From BJGV01 sp965205785 (GTDB taxonomy: Bacteria; Pseudomonadota; Gammaproteobacteria; Burkholderiales; Nitrosomonadaceae), in contig OZ242188.1 in NCBI GenBank assembly GCA_965205785.1, forward strand, positions 1,054,001 through 1,118,000: a stretch of 64,000 nt of DNA, read 5' to 3'. A program made the translations under genes and the position numbers. How positions within the stretch are numbered: position 1 is the stretch's first letter; every line of letters begins with the position of its first letter. The notes beneath the pieces are model-generated. The model saw nothing but the letters and a program-made list of their open reading frames with translations. It did no database searches and was not told where the DNA came from. Positions 18,501 to 28,181 of the stretch are shown piece by piece.

Positions 18501-18987
18501 TTCTACTTGGTTTGCAAAAGGATCAACGAATAATAATGTCAAACTAAAATTAACAGTACAGTATGCCGAGAATACTTTGTTACATTTAAAGGAGACTCCA
18601 ACACGTTTCCAGTTTCGTAAATGGTTAAAAGCCGGATTGAAGCAGGATGCAGAAATTACTTTGCGTATTGTTGATGAGATAGAAGGCCGTAGATACAATC
18701 GAGATTTTTGTGGCAAAGACTATGCTACCAACGTCTTAACTTTCGTATATGAGAGCACACCTCCTCTATCTGGAGATATTGTATTATGCACAACAGTAAT
18801 AGAGAAAGAAGCGAACCAGCAGCATAAAAGCTTGTTAGCACATTATGCACATCTTACAGTGCATAGTGCACTTCATTTGCAAGGTTATATGCACGAAAGT
18901 CATAAAGATGCGGCAATAATGGAGCAGTTGGAAACCAAAATTGTAACCAGACTAGGATTTGATGACCCTTACCATAAAGAATTCTAG
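18484..18987 (+). CDS. ybeY: Endoribonuclease YbeY
   Basis: Metal-dependent RNase that matures 16S rRNA ends and takes part in ribosome quality control. The zinc site is present as HSALHLQGYMH, keeping three histidines, with RDFCGKDYATNVLTF upstream. Family members usually have GYDH, so Asp is replaced by Met here. A start at ATG 18484 gives 167 residues and a 17-base overlap with ybeZ. ATG codons at 18463 and 18469 would add up to seven residues. Confidence 0.93.
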   Translation: MKAQSNSTWFAKGSTNNNVKLKLTVQYAENTLLHLKETPTRFQFRKWLKAGLKQDAEITLRIVDEIEGRRYNRDFCGKDYATNVLTFVYESTPPLSGDIVLCTTVIEKEANQQHKSLLAHYAHLTVHSALHLQGYMHESHKDAAIMEQLETKIVTRLGFDDPYHKEF

Positions 18988-19108
18988 TGACATAATTTCC
19001 ATTCATTCCTTAGATTATTATGAGAAGTTTTGATTAAGTTTTAATTTATGAGTTTTCTTAAATGACTATCTATAAGTTTTTTATTTGTATTCAGTTTGAT
19101 AATTTAAT

Positions 19109-19972
19109 ATGAATGATTCTTTACCTAAACCTAGCTGGCTTGAACGTTTAAGTACGCTACTCTTGCGTGAACCAGAAGATCGTGAGCAGTTAATAGAACT
19201 GTTGCATTCTGCTTTTGAGCGTGATTTGCTTGATTCAGATGCTCTGAGCATGATTGAGGGTGTAATGCAAGTTTCAGAAATGCAGGCAAGCGATATCATG
19301 GTGCCACGCTCACAAATGGACGTAATCGATATCAGTGAGACACCAGACACATTTGTTCCGCTTATGATAGAAACAGCACACTCACGTTTTCCAGTAACTG
19401 AAAACAGTAAGGACAATATAATTGGGATTTTGTTAGCAAAGGATTTGTTGCGTTATTATGCAGAAGGAGAGGAGTTTAATGCACGTGAAATATTGCGTCC
19501 TGTTGTATTTATTCCAGAATCAAAACGATTAAATGTATTGTTGAAAGACTTTCGTAGTAATAGGAATCACATAGCAATTGTTGTAGACGAATATGGTGGT
19601 GTTGCAGGACTGGTGACAATTGAGGATGTATTGGAACAAATAGTTGGTGATATTGAAGATGAGTATGATTATGACGAGTCAGAAGACAATATTGTTCAAG
19701 AGGTAAACGGTCACTATCGAGTTAAAGCAATTACCGAAATAGAAGATTTTAATGAGTCTCTAGGAACAGAATTTAGTAATGATGACTATGATACAGTTGG
19801 TGGACTTGTATTGAACAAGTTTGGCAGATTACCAAAGAGCGGTGAATCAGTTGTCATTGGAGCACTAAAATTTATAGTATTGAGAGCTGATAGCCGTAGG
19901 CTACATACAGTGTTGGTAGAGGAATATAAGCCCGACGAGAGTAAGCCCGAGGAGAGTAAGTGCGAGGATTGA
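19109..19972 (+). CDS. corC: CBS-domain protein CorC (Mg/Co efflux; HlyC/CorC family)
   Basis: A 287-residue soluble protein. Two CBS domains are seen at about 65-185 (MVPRSQMDVIDI, HIAIVVDEYGGVAGLVTIED), then a transporter-associated domain near 200-275 (DYDTVGGLVLNKFGRLPKSGE). In enterobacteria CorC affects magnesium and cobalt efflux. The C-terminus ends with a 15-base duplication encoding KPDES-KPEES. It follows ybeY by 121 bases and overlaps lnt by four. Confidence 0.92.
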   Translation: MNDSLPKPSWLERLSTLLLREPEDREQLIELLHSAFERDLLDSDALSMIEGVMQVSEMQASDIMVPRSQMDVIDISETPDTFVPLMIETAHSRFPVTENSKDNIIGILLAKDLLRYYAEGEEFNAREILRPVVFIPESKRLNVLLKDFRSNRNHIAIVVDEYGGVAGLVTIEDVLEQIVGDIEDEYDYDESEDNIVQEVNGHYRVKAITEIEDFNESLGTEFSNDDYDTVGGLVLNKFGRLPKSGESVVIGALKFIVLRADSRRLHTVLVEEYKPDESKPEESKCED

Positions 19973-21510
19973 GTAATGAGAAATCAGAAATTGAAACTAG
20001 AAACTCACAGCAGAGCATTATATTCTATTTAATTGTTACTTTTTTACTTGGCATATTAACAGTACTAGGATTTGCACCATTCTATTTTTTTCCTGTTCCA
20101 GTTATTACAATTGCATGCTTGTTTTATTTCTGGCGTAAGAGTGCATCACCTAAACAGGCAGCTTTGCTTGGTTTTTGTTTTGGTATGGGTATGTTTGGTG
20201 CTGGCGTTACCTGGATATATATTAGCTTGCACGAGTTTGGTGCAGTTCCTGTACCAATTGCAGTTTTTCTCCTAATTATTCTTTGTGCCTACCTTTCCTT
20301 ATATACAACCTTAACAGGATGGGTGATGAGAAGGCTACGTATTGAAGCACCGTTTTTATGGGTGTTATTCGTAGCCAGCCTGTGGACCTTATCTGAGTGG
20401 ATTCGTGGTGTAGCATCTTTCATTGGGTTCCCATGGTTGGCAGTAGGGTACTCACAGGTTCCCTCTAGCCCTCTTGCAGGATACTCAGGTGTTTTAGGAG
20501 TTTATGGTGTTTCACTGTTACTTGTTTTGAGTGCTGCGTTTATAAGTTTCTTTTTTGAAAAGAAGTTACGTTCTTGGCGGGGCATTTTATTTTTACCCGT
20601 AATTTGGATTATTGGTTTTGGTTTGCAGTTTATTAATTGGACTGATCCACAAGGTGAGCCAGTATCTGTAAGTTTATTACAAGGAAATATCTCTCAGGAA
20701 ATGAAGTGGAGACCAGAGCATGTTATTCACACGATGGGTACATATACAAAACTTGCACATACTAGCAATAGCCGCCTTATTATAGCGCCAGAAATTTCTT
20801 TACCACTTAATCATGATAATGTGCCAGTAAATTACCTTGCACAATTATCTGCTCATGCAAAACAAAATAGTGGTGATATTCTAATCGGCATGGTTGAAAC
20901 AGAAGGTGATTCAGGTGAGTACTATAATTCCATGTTTAGTTTTGGCGTCTCTTCTGAACAAATATACCGTAAACATCATTTGGTGCCATTTGGTGAATTT
21001 ATTCCGTTAAAACCTGTGTTTGGCTGGATCATAGATATACTAAAAATTCCACTAACAGATTTCTCTCGTGGTCAGCTTGATCAGAAACCTATGGATCTTG
21101 CCGGGCAGAGTGTTGCGGTAAATATTTGCTACGAAGACGCATTTGGTGAAGAATTAATCTATCAGTTGCCACAAGCGACGTTACTTGTAAACGTCAGTAA
21201 TGACGCTTGGTTTGGGCGTTCCATAGGCCCACATCAGCATCTACAGATTTCGCAAATGAGGGCACTTGAGACGGGTCGTTACATGTTACGTGCTACTAAT
21301 ACTGGTGTTAGCGCTATCATAAATGAACGTGGTGTAGTTTTACAGCAAGCAGATGTATTTACTACAACTACATTAAATGGGATGGTGCAGGGATATACTG
21401 GAGCAACCCCCTATGTTCGTTTTGGAAATAGCTTGGTATTGGGATTTGTTGGGCTATCCCTGCTTTTTTGTTTGATGCTGACCATTCGCGGCAGAAGAAA
21501 AACCCTGTAA
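19969..21510 (+). CDS. lnt: Apolipoprotein N-acyltransferase
   Basis: Inner-membrane enzyme that adds the third acyl chain to lipoproteins. About six to eight helices fill residues 15-225; a periplasmic nitrilase-like domain follows. The catalytic triad is visible: Glu in APEISLPLNHD, Lys in YRKHHLVPFGEF, Cys in NICYEDAFGE. The preferred start is TTG 19969, giving the TTGA overlap with the corC stop. GTG at 19960 is an alternative with a better-spaced GAGGAG. Lipoproteins in this window that may be its substrates are LptM and NlpD. Confidence 0.95.
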   Translation: MSNEKSEIETRNSQQSIIFYLIVTFLLGILTVLGFAPFYFFPVPVITIACLFYFWRKSASPKQAALLGFCFGMGMFGAGVTWIYISLHEFGAVPVPIAVFLLIILCAYLSLYTTLTGWVMRRLRIEAPFLWVLFVASLWTLSEWIRGVASFIGFPWLAVGYSQVPSSPLAGYSGVLGVYGVSLLLVLSAAFISFFFEKKLRSWRGILFLPVIWIIGFGLQFINWTDPQGEPVSVSLLQGNISQEMKWRPEHVIHTMGTYTKLAHTSNSRLIIAPEISLPLNHDNVPVNYLAQLSAHAKQNSGDILIGMVETEGDSGEYYNSMFSFGVSSEQIYRKHHLVPFGEFIPLKPVFGWIIDILKIPLTDFSRGQLDQKPMDLAGQSVAVNICYEDAFGEELIYQLPQATLLVNVSNDAWFGRSIGPHQHLQISQMRALETGRYMLRATNTGVSAIINERGVVLQQADVFTTTTLNGMVQGYTGATPYVRFGNSLVLGFVGLSLLFCLMLTIRGRRKTL

Positions 21511-21534
21511 AATCTAATTTTTTAGATTTTACAG
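21505..21534. terminator. Perfect inverted repeat after lnt, likely terminator
   Basis: A 13-base perfect stem (CTGTAAAATCTAA with its complement) and a four-T loop overlap the lnt stop codon. It is AT-rich, followed only by TTTCATT, so it is a weak intrinsic terminator at best. It sits between lnt and glyQ and may separate the two transcripts or stabilise the 3' end. Confidence 0.5.
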
Positions 21535-21552
21535 TTTCATTCAGGCGTTCTC

Positions 21553-22425
21553 ATGCTTACATTCCAGAAGATTATTCTCACTTTACAGCGCTACTGGAGC
21601 AATCAGGGTTGCGTATTGCTTCAACCATACGATATGGAAATGGGGGCTGGAACTTTTCATCCAGCGACTTTCTTGCGTGCACTAGGACCCGAACCTTGGA
21701 AGTCTGCTTATATCCAACCTTCTCGTCGTCCCAAAGACGGGCGCTACGGTAAAAATCCAAATCGTTTGCAGCATTACTATCAATATCAAGTAGTAATAAA
21801 GCCTTCGCCTGATAATATTCAGGACCTGTATCTTGATTCATTACGTGAATTAAATATCGATCTTGTAGTTAATGATATTAGATTTGTAGAGGATGACTGG
21901 GAGTCTCCTACTCTTGGAGCATGGGGTTTAGGCTGGGAAGTATGGTGTAATGGTATGGAGATAACTCAGTTTACATATTTTCAGCAAGTAGGTGGCCTTG
22001 ACTGTAAACCAGTGCTGGGAGAAATTACATATGGATTGGAACGCCTTGCAATGAATCTTCAAGGTGTTGAAAATGTGTTCGATTTAATTTGGACAGATGG
22101 GGTTTCTTATGGGGACGTGTATCATCAGAATGAAGAAGAGCAATCCAAATATAATTTTGAGCAAAGTGATATGAGCCTTCTTCTAAAACAGTTTGGTATG
22201 TATGAGTCTGAAGCAAAACGCTTGATTGAATTGAATCTTCCGTTACCAAGTTATGAGCAAGTATTAAAGTGCTCTCATACATTTAATTTACTCGATGCGC
22301 GTGGGGCAATTTCGGTAACTGAACGTGCAGCTTATATTGGAAGGATCAGGACGCTAGCAAAACTAGTCGCTAAGGCGTATTACGATTCACGTAAGGAGCT
22401 CGGCTTCCCAATGCTCTCAAAATAG
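21553..22425 (+). CDS. glyQ: Glycyl-tRNA synthetase alpha subunit
   Basis: Catalytic subunit of the alpha2-beta2 bacterial glycyl-tRNA synthetase, 290 residues. Typical sequence includes LQRYWSNQGCVLLQPYD at the N-terminus, GAGTFHPATFLRALGPEPW, and YGLERLAM near 160. It starts at ATG 21553, 19 bases after the hairpin, and is followed by glyS eight bases on. Confidence 0.97.
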   Translation: MLTFQKIILTLQRYWSNQGCVLLQPYDMEMGAGTFHPATFLRALGPEPWKSAYIQPSRRPKDGRYGKNPNRLQHYYQYQVVIKPSPDNIQDLYLDSLRELNIDLVVNDIRFVEDDWESPTLGAWGLGWEVWCNGMEITQFTYFQQVGGLDCKPVLGEITYGLERLAMNLQGVENVFDLIWTDGVSYGDVYHQNEEEQSKYNFEQSDMSLLLKQFGMYESEAKRLIELNLPLPSYEQVLKCSHTFNLLDARGAISVTERAAYIGRIRTLAKLVAKAYYDSRKELGFPMLSK

Positions 22426-22433
22426 AACCGATA

Positions 22434-24575
22434 ATGCATATGCAAGATACATTACTTGTTGAAATTCTAACTGAAGAACTACCACCGAAATTATTGCAGA
22501 ATCTGAGCAAAAGTTTTTCTGAGGGAGTATTTGATGGCCTGGATCAGAACGATTTACTAACTTCAGAAAGCAAATTGGTGGCATATGTTACTCCGCGTCG
22601 TTTGGCAATTTCTATAACTTCAGTTTTGGATGCCCAGGTTGAAAGGCAGATTGAGAGGAGGGGCCCAACAGTATCCGCTGCTTATGATGATTCAGGTAAG
22701 CCTACTCCTGCATTACTAGGTTTTGCACGCTCATGTGGAGTCACAGTAGATGACTTAAAGCAAAAGCCTGATAGCAAGGGGGTTCTTTGCTACATCTATA
22801 AACATAAGCAACCTGGCCAGAGTCTCAGTAATATACTCATTAAAGTTTTACAAGGATTATTGCCAAAGATTCCAGTTCCAAAAATGATGCGTTGGGGTAA
22901 TGGCAACGAGTACTTTGTTCGTCCAGTACACAATTTTATTATGTTACATGGAAAAAACGTACTATGTGAAACAACAACAGGACTATTTGGGTTGCAAAGT
23001 ATTAAGGCTGAGACTCTAGGACATCGTTTTTTAAGTAAAAACCGTATTGAAATACCTCATGCAAATGAGTACGAGAAGGTACTGCTTGAAAATGGGTTTG
23101 TTATCGTGAGTTTTGAGAAACGTAAACAGTTGATATTAGAAAAATTACATGAATCTGGTAAGAAAGAAAATGGAAATATCATACATGATGAAGAATTATT
23201 GAATGAAGTAACTGGCCTGGTTGAATATCCTGAGGTATATGTGGGGAAATTTAATCAAGCATTTCTTAGTATACCGCAGGAATGTCTGATACTTTCAATG
23301 AAGCAGCATCAAAAATACTTCCCATTATTTGATAAAGAAGGCACTTTATTATCACATTTCTTAATTGTTAGTAATATTAAAACAACTAAGCCTACATCTA
23401 TCATAAAAGGCAACGAACGAGTACTACAGGCACGATTGGCTGATGCAAAATTTTTCTTTGACCAAGATCGAAAGAAGACATTAATTTCTCGTAAAGAAGG
23501 TTTAAGCAAAGTGGTGTATCACAGTAAACTAGGTATGCTGAGTGATCGAGTTGAGCGTGTATCAAAGATTTCACAGGCGATTGGTTTGCAACTTGGGGGT
23601 GAGAAACTTGCCACTCAAGTAGGCGAAGTTGCAATGTTAGCTAAGGTTGATTTGCTCACCGATATGGTGGGGGAGTTCCCAGAGCTCCAGGGTGTCATGG
23701 GGCGCCATTATGCAAAATACGATGGGATGAGTGATGAGCTGGCTCTCGCAATTGAAGACCATTACAAGCCACGATTTTCCGGAGATGATTTACCACGAAA
23801 TATGGTAGGCATCTGTGTTGCACTTGCAGATAAATTAGAAATTCTGGTCGGGATGTTTGGCGTTGGACAAACTCCTTCGGGTGACAAGGACCCATTTGCA
23901 TTACGCCGGCATGCATTTGGAATCGTCAGGATACTGGTACAAAAACGTCTTGATACTAGTTTGTATGACTTGGTTCTTCTCGCACAAAAAAATATGCCGG
24001 AAGATATTAGTCGTAATCCTAGCTGCGACCCACTTCTAATTACTAATTTTTTATTAGACAGAGTGCGAAGATATTTTACCGATCAGGGAAATAATTATCA
24101 TGCTATAGAATCAGTTATTAGCCCGTTTGGAAGTATAACCCCTCTGGGTATACTTTCAGATATTATTCCCATGGCGACAAAATTTCTTTCAACGGAAGAG
24201 GGTCGTATTTTAGCTAATGCGAACAAACGCATTACAAATATTCTAAAAAAATCAGGACAAGAAATAGCCTATGCCAATTATTCTCCGGATGGCTTAAACA
24301 TGCCTGACCCAAGTCTATTCGAAAGCGACGTTGAAATTAATCTATGGAATGCTCTTCAAAAAATAGGCAAAGAATCAGAAGCGTTTAAGTCTGAGAAGCG
24401 CTTTTCAGAGGCATTAAATGTTTTAGTTGAACTTGTTCCTCCGGTTAAAGATTTTTTTGAGCAGGTTATGGTTAATGCTGAAGATAAGAAGATACGGGAC
24501 AATAGATTTCTGCTATTACAATATGGGCGAGTTTATATGAATCAAGTGGCTGATTTAAGTTTAATGGTTTCCTGA
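22434..24575 (+). CDS. glyS: Glycyl-tRNA synthetase beta subunit
   Basis: The beta subunit binds tRNA-Gly and is needed for aminoacylation by GlyQ. The 713 residues are near the usual length. TLLVEILTEELPPK opens the protein, and the HD-like region GEFPELQGVMGRHYAK and the C-terminal DALR-type anticodon domain are present. Two ATG codons, 22434 and 22440, are possible. The second gives MQDTLLVEI, as in many relatives. Confidence 0.97.
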   Translation: MHMQDTLLVEILTEELPPKLLQNLSKSFSEGVFDGLDQNDLLTSESKLVAYVTPRRLAISITSVLDAQVERQIERRGPTVSAAYDDSGKPTPALLGFARSCGVTVDDLKQKPDSKGVLCYIYKHKQPGQSLSNILIKVLQGLLPKIPVPKMMRWGNGNEYFVRPVHNFIMLHGKNVLCETTTGLFGLQSIKAETLGHRFLSKNRIEIPHANEYEKVLLENGFVIVSFEKRKQLILEKLHESGKKENGNIIHDEELLNEVTGLVEYPEVYVGKFNQAFLSIPQECLILSMKQHQKYFPLFDKEGTLLSHFLIVSNIKTTKPTSIIKGNERVLQARLADAKFFFDQDRKKTLISRKEGLSKVVYHSKLGMLSDRVERVSKISQAIGLQLGGEKLATQVGEVAMLAKVDLLTDMVGEFPELQGVMGRHYAKYDGMSDELALAIEDHYKPRFSGDDLPRNMVGICVALADKLEILVGMFGVGQTPSGDKDPFALRRHAFGIVRILVQKRLDTSLYDLVLLAQKNMPEDISRNPSCDPLLITNFLLDRVRRYFTDQGNNYHAIESVISPFGSITPLGILSDIIPMATKFLSTEEGRILANANKRITNILKKSGQEIAYANYSPDGLNMPDPSLFESDVEINLWNALQKIGKESEAFKSEKRFSEALNVLVELVPPVKDFFEQVMVNAEDKKIRDNRFLLLQYGRVYMNQVADLSLMVS

Positions 24576-24580
24576 TACTT

Positions 24581-25111
24581 ATGAAATTGATTATCCTAGA
24601 TCAGGATGGCGTAATAAATAGCGAGACTAATACCATTGCAAAGATACCTAGCGAATGGAGGCCCATTCCTGGAAGCTTGGAGGCTATTGCTTATTTAAAT
24701 CAAATGGGGTACCGAGTAGTGGTTGCCAGTAATCGATCTTGTGATCGGAAGGTGATGGATATGTCAGCATTTAATGCCGTCAATGATAAAATGTGCAAGG
24801 CTGTGAATCAGGTGGGAGGGCGAATTGATGCAATATTTCTCAGTCCACATACTAATATTGAAAAATATAGTTGTAGCAAATCATTAATCATGATGTTTGA
24901 GGAAATTGCTCAACGTTTTGGTGCCGATTTAAATAATGTCCCAACAATTGGAGATGAGCTACGTTATTTGCGGGCAGCAGCATTTGTAGGTGCAGCTCCA
25001 ATATTGGTTCTTACTGGGAAAGGTAAGAAAACAAGAAATGCGAGAAGTATTCCTAGAAATACAAAGATCTTTATTGATCTAGCTTCTGTTGTTGATACTC
25101 TGACAAAATGA
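24581..25111 (+). CDS. GmhB-like HAD phosphatase with degraded zinc loop and active-site motifs
   Basis: By position (glyQ-glyS-gmhB-plsC) and overall sequence this is the heptose-1,7-bisphosphate phosphatase gene, 176 residues. Motif I keeps both aspartates (LDQDGVIN, D7 and D9). Elsewhere the family motifs are changed. The usual NQSGIGRG is NRSCDRKV (51-58). The zinc-loop CPH and CxCRKPKPG have become SPH (88-90) and SCSKSLIMM, leaving one cysteine. GDSLRDL has become GDELRYL, with the second Asp replaced by Tyr129. The frame is intact and overlaps plsC by four bases. I infer either lost heptose phosphatase activity or a new substrate. I withhold the gene symbol for this reason. Confidence 0.8.
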   Translation: MKLIILDQDGVINSETNTIAKIPSEWRPIPGSLEAIAYLNQMGYRVVVASNRSCDRKVMDMSAFNAVNDKMCKAVNQVGGRIDAIFLSPHTNIEKYSCSKSLIMMFEEIAQRFGADLNNVPTIGDELRYLRAAAFVGAAPILVLTGKGKKTRNARSIPRNTKIFIDLASVVDTLTK

Positions 25112-25848
25112 AATTTGCTATTGCAGTTCTACGTTCAACATTCTATGTCTTGTTGCAGATTATAATTACACCACCTTACGCATTAGTTGTCCTTGCTTCA
25201 TATCCGCTGGCCCCCCTTAATCGATATCGTGTAACTTCTGGATGGGCGCATTTAATGTTGTTCTTAACTCGGGCTATATGTGGTGTCCGTTATCGTGTAT
25301 TGGGTACAGAGAATATTCCCAAAACACCAAGTATTGTGTTATCAAAGCACCAATCAGCATGGGAGACTCTTGCTTTTCAGCAGATTTTTCCACCACAGGT
25401 ATGGGTACTTAAAAAAGAGTTACTAAATATTCCATTCTTTGGCTGGGGATTGGCAATGACAAGTCCCATCGCAATAAACCGCAAATTAGGAAAAACAGCG
25501 CTAAAACAAATTGTTCGGCAAGGGAAGGACAGGTTAAAGAAAGGGCTATGGATAGTAATCTTTCCAGAAGGTACACGCACCGATCCTGGGAAAAAGGGTA
25601 AATATGGAATTGGTGGTGCATGGCTGGCTACAAATACTGGTGTGCCGGTAGTTCCTGTTGCACATAATGCTGGAGTGTTTTGGGGAAAGAATTCTTTTAT
25701 AAAATTTCCAGGAATCATAACAGTTAGTATAGGAGAACCGATAGACCCTACAGGGATGGATGTGAGTGAGCTTAATGCTAGGGTAGAAGAATGGATTGAA
25801 TTAGAGGTGGCTCGTATATGTGATATGGATATTATCAAAGACAAATGA
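25108..25848 (+). CDS. plsC: 1-acyl-sn-glycerol-3-phosphate acyltransferase
   Basis: Inner-membrane enzyme that makes phosphatidic acid from lysophosphatidic acid. An N-terminal helix lies at 8-30. The acyltransferase block I is SKHQSAWET, the HX4E variant common in betaproteobacteria. Block III is FPEGTRTDPG near 152-161, and block IV is VPVVPVAHNAG. The 246 residues are normal in length. It overlaps both neighbours by four bases (gmhB-like and ygjP-like). Confidence 0.94.
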   Translation: MKFAIAVLRSTFYVLLQIIITPPYALVVLASYPLAPLNRYRVTSGWAHLMLFLTRAICGVRYRVLGTENIPKTPSIVLSKHQSAWETLAFQQIFPPQVWVLKKELLNIPFFGWGLAMTSPIAINRKLGKTALKQIVRQGKDRLKKGLWIVIFPEGTRTDPGKKGKYGIGGAWLATNTGVPVVPVAHNAGVFWGKNSFIKFPGIITVSIGEPIDPTGMDVSELNARVEEWIELEVARICDMDIIKDK

Positions 25849-26603
25849 AAGAAACTTTATTTCAGTCATCATATATAGGTAGGAAACCGCTTAGGAGAGA
25901 GGTGCGTAGTGTTTTTTTGAATGATAAAGAGGTCTCATATATGCTAAAGAGACGTAAATGCAGAGCAATAAGTATGAAAATAGATTGTGACGGCTTAACA
26001 GTTAGTGCACCTATAAGAGAGACATTAAGATGGATTGAGTCTGTGCTACAGGAAAGAGCAAATTGGGCTTTAAAAAAACTTGATGAATGGGAAAATAAAG
26101 AATCAATCAGTCTGGTATGGGAAGAATCAGCAATTTTTCCATTACTTGGAGAGCCGTGGAAGATTGCGATTACATCTGCTGGGTTAAAGGAAATGACTCC
26201 AGTAAAAATTAAAACAATAGCGGAAAGCAATCAACTAGAACTACCGTTGCCATCTACAGTAGCTACTCAGGAAATTGAGAGCATTGTGATGGAGTGGTAT
26301 TACAAGCAGGCACATATTTATTTCAATAAACGCATTAAATTTTTTTCGAAAAAACTTGGGGTGCCACGCCCACAATTAAGGTTATCACGTGCTAAAACTC
26401 AGTGGGGAAGTTGTAATGTTCATGGGGTTGTTCATCTGAATTGGAGGCTAATTCAATTATCGATTAGATTGGTAGACTACGTCATTGCTCACGAGTTATC
26501 GCATCTTATAGAAATGAACCACTCTTCAGCATTTTGGAGAACGGTAGAAAGTATTTGTCCAGACTATCTGATCACTCGGAATGAATTGAAGAAAATAAGG
26601 TAA
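25845..26603 (+). CDS. YgjP/SprT-like zinc metallopeptidase
   Basis: A 252-residue cytoplasmic protein of the YgjP (DUF45) family. The zinc motif is HELSHLIEMNHSSAFW near 211-226: HExxH with a third histidine six residues on. The family's SRAKTQWGSCN precedes it. Its substrate is not settled. It is the last gene of the glyQ-glyS-gmhB-plsC run, joined by a four-base overlap. Confidence 0.9.
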   Translation: MKETLFQSSYIGRKPLRREVRSVFLNDKEVSYMLKRRKCRAISMKIDCDGLTVSAPIRETLRWIESVLQERANWALKKLDEWENKESISLVWEESAIFPLLGEPWKIAITSAGLKEMTPVKIKTIAESNQLELPLPSTVATQEIESIVMEWYYKQAHIYFNKRIKFFSKKLGVPRPQLRLSRAKTQWGSCNVHGVVHLNWRLIQLSIRLVDYVIAHELSHLIEMNHSSAFWRTVESICPDYLITRNELKKIR

Positions 26604-26698
26604 TTATAATTACTAGTTTACTTGCTGAGAGTATCTATAATCATTTATTAGTTTTTATTTATGTTAGTATTTTGTATCTGTTATTTTGGAAAGATTCC

Positions 26699-26830
26699 AT
26701 GCGTACACTAAGTAGCGCTATTTTGCTGATTCTGATGTTAAGTGCCTGTGGTTTAAAGGGTTCTCTTTATCTTCCAGAAGATCAACCATTAGATAAAGAG
26801 GAATCCAAGATAGAAGGACAAAAGAATTGA
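26699..26830 (+). CDS. lptM: LptM-type small lipoprotein (YifL family)
   Basis: A 43-residue lipoprotein. A short signal sequence ends in the lipobox LSAC, with the lipidated cysteine at residue 17. It is followed by GLKGSLYLPE, the conserved LptM stretch (CGLKGPLYLP in relatives). LptM helps the LptDE translocon assemble with correct disulfides. The gene just before lysA is the classical place for it. Its TGA overlaps the TTG start of lysA. Confidence 0.9.
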   Translation: MRTLSSAILLILMLSACGLKGSLYLPEDQPLDKEESKIEGQKN

Positions 26831-28080
26831 GCGGGTTTCCATTCTTTAAGTATCATGACGCCACATTTTTTGTCGAATCAGTTTCTCTAGAAAAGATTTC
26901 CCAAGAGTTTGGTACTCCCTGCTATGTTTATTCTCAAGCAGCGTTTACTAATGCATATAGAGACCTAGATGCTGCATTTGCTGGGCGTAATCATTTGATA
27001 TGTTATGCAGTAAAAGCTAATCCTAATCTTGCTATTCTTAATTTATTTGCCAGACTTGGTAGTGGTTTTGATATAGTTTCTGGAGGAGAATTACGGCGGG
27101 TTCTTAAAGCTGGCGGAGATCCACAAAAGATAGTATTTTCTGGTGTGGGAAAGAGCTCCGATGAAATACGAGCTGCACTTTCTGAAAATATATTTTGCTT
27201 TAATGTGGAATCAGAAGCTGAGCTGATAACATTAAATCAGATTGCAAAAGAAATGGATAGGGTCGCCTCTGTTAGCCTAAGAGTTAACCCAGATGTGGAT
27301 GCAAAAACTCATCCATATATTTCTACTGGTCTAAAAGAAAATAAATTTGGTATTCCATTTGACGAGGCCGAAAGACTTTATTTTTCAGTTGGAAAACTTA
27401 CCAATATCCGTATGACTGGGTTAGACTTTCATATTGGGTCTCAGTTAACTGAACTTGCTCCATTTTCTGAAGCTTGCAAGAAAGCGATTGATTTATTGGA
27501 TCGATTAGAAGATAAAAAATTACAAATAGATCATCTTGATTTTGGTGGTGGGTTAGGAATCCGTTATTCAGAAGAAAACCCACCATCAATTCAGAGCTAT
27601 GTTGCAGCACTATGTGCTGATCTTGGCCATCGTACTCAGCGTATTTTGATAGAGCCAGGACGTTCATTAGTGGGAAATGCAGGATTATTGCTTACTCGCA
27701 TCGAATATCTGAAACATACACCTTGTCGGGATTTTGCTATTGTAGACGCAGCTATGAATGATTTGATTCGACCTGCTTTGTATGATGCATACCATGAAAT
27801 CTTACCAGTCACTATGAATGGACAAAATACTAAAACTTATCAAATAGTAGGACCTGTCTGTGAAACAGGAGATTTTCTTGGGTATGATCGTAAACTTTCT
27901 CTGTCACAAGCAGATTTACTTGCTGTGATGTCTGCTGGCGCTTATGGTATGAGTATGAGCTCTAATTACAATAGTCGCCCCCGTGCTGCTGAGGTTATGG
28001 TAGATGGCGACAATGTTCATATTATAAGAGAACGTGAATCTATAGAGCAATTATTTGCAAACGAAAGAGTTTTGCCATAG
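26827..28080 (+). CDS. lysA: Diaminopimelate decarboxylase
   Basis: PLP enzyme for the last step of lysine synthesis, 417 residues. The PLP lysine lies in CYAVKANPNLAIL near residue 62. The glycine loop is DFGGGLGIRY, and the C-terminal active-site part includes GPVCETGDFLG. The start is TTG 26827, overlapping the lptM stop as TTGA; the sequence then begins MSGFPFFKYHD as in relatives. It converges on mgtE, with 101 bases between and no clear terminator. Confidence 0.96.
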   Translation: MSGFPFFKYHDATFFVESVSLEKISQEFGTPCYVYSQAAFTNAYRDLDAAFAGRNHLICYAVKANPNLAILNLFARLGSGFDIVSGGELRRVLKAGGDPQKIVFSGVGKSSDEIRAALSENIFCFNVESEAELITLNQIAKEMDRVASVSLRVNPDVDAKTHPYISTGLKENKFGIPFDEAERLYFSVGKLTNIRMTGLDFHIGSQLTELAPFSEACKKAIDLLDRLEDKKLQIDHLDFGGGLGIRYSEENPPSIQSYVAALCADLGHRTQRILIEPGRSLVGNAGLLLTRIEYLKHTPCRDFAIVDAAMNDLIRPALYDAYHEILPVTMNGQNTKTYQIVGPVCETGDFLGYDRKLSLSQADLLAVMSAGAYGMSMSSNYNSRPRAAEVMVDGDNVHIIRERESIEQLFANERVLP

Positions 28081-28181
28081 CTGGGGCATTCAGAAAGTAG
28101 AAGAAAACGCTTAAAACAGTAATAGGATAAATATTTTTTTGTTAGTTCTATTATCATGATTTTTGGTACATCATCTATTTT

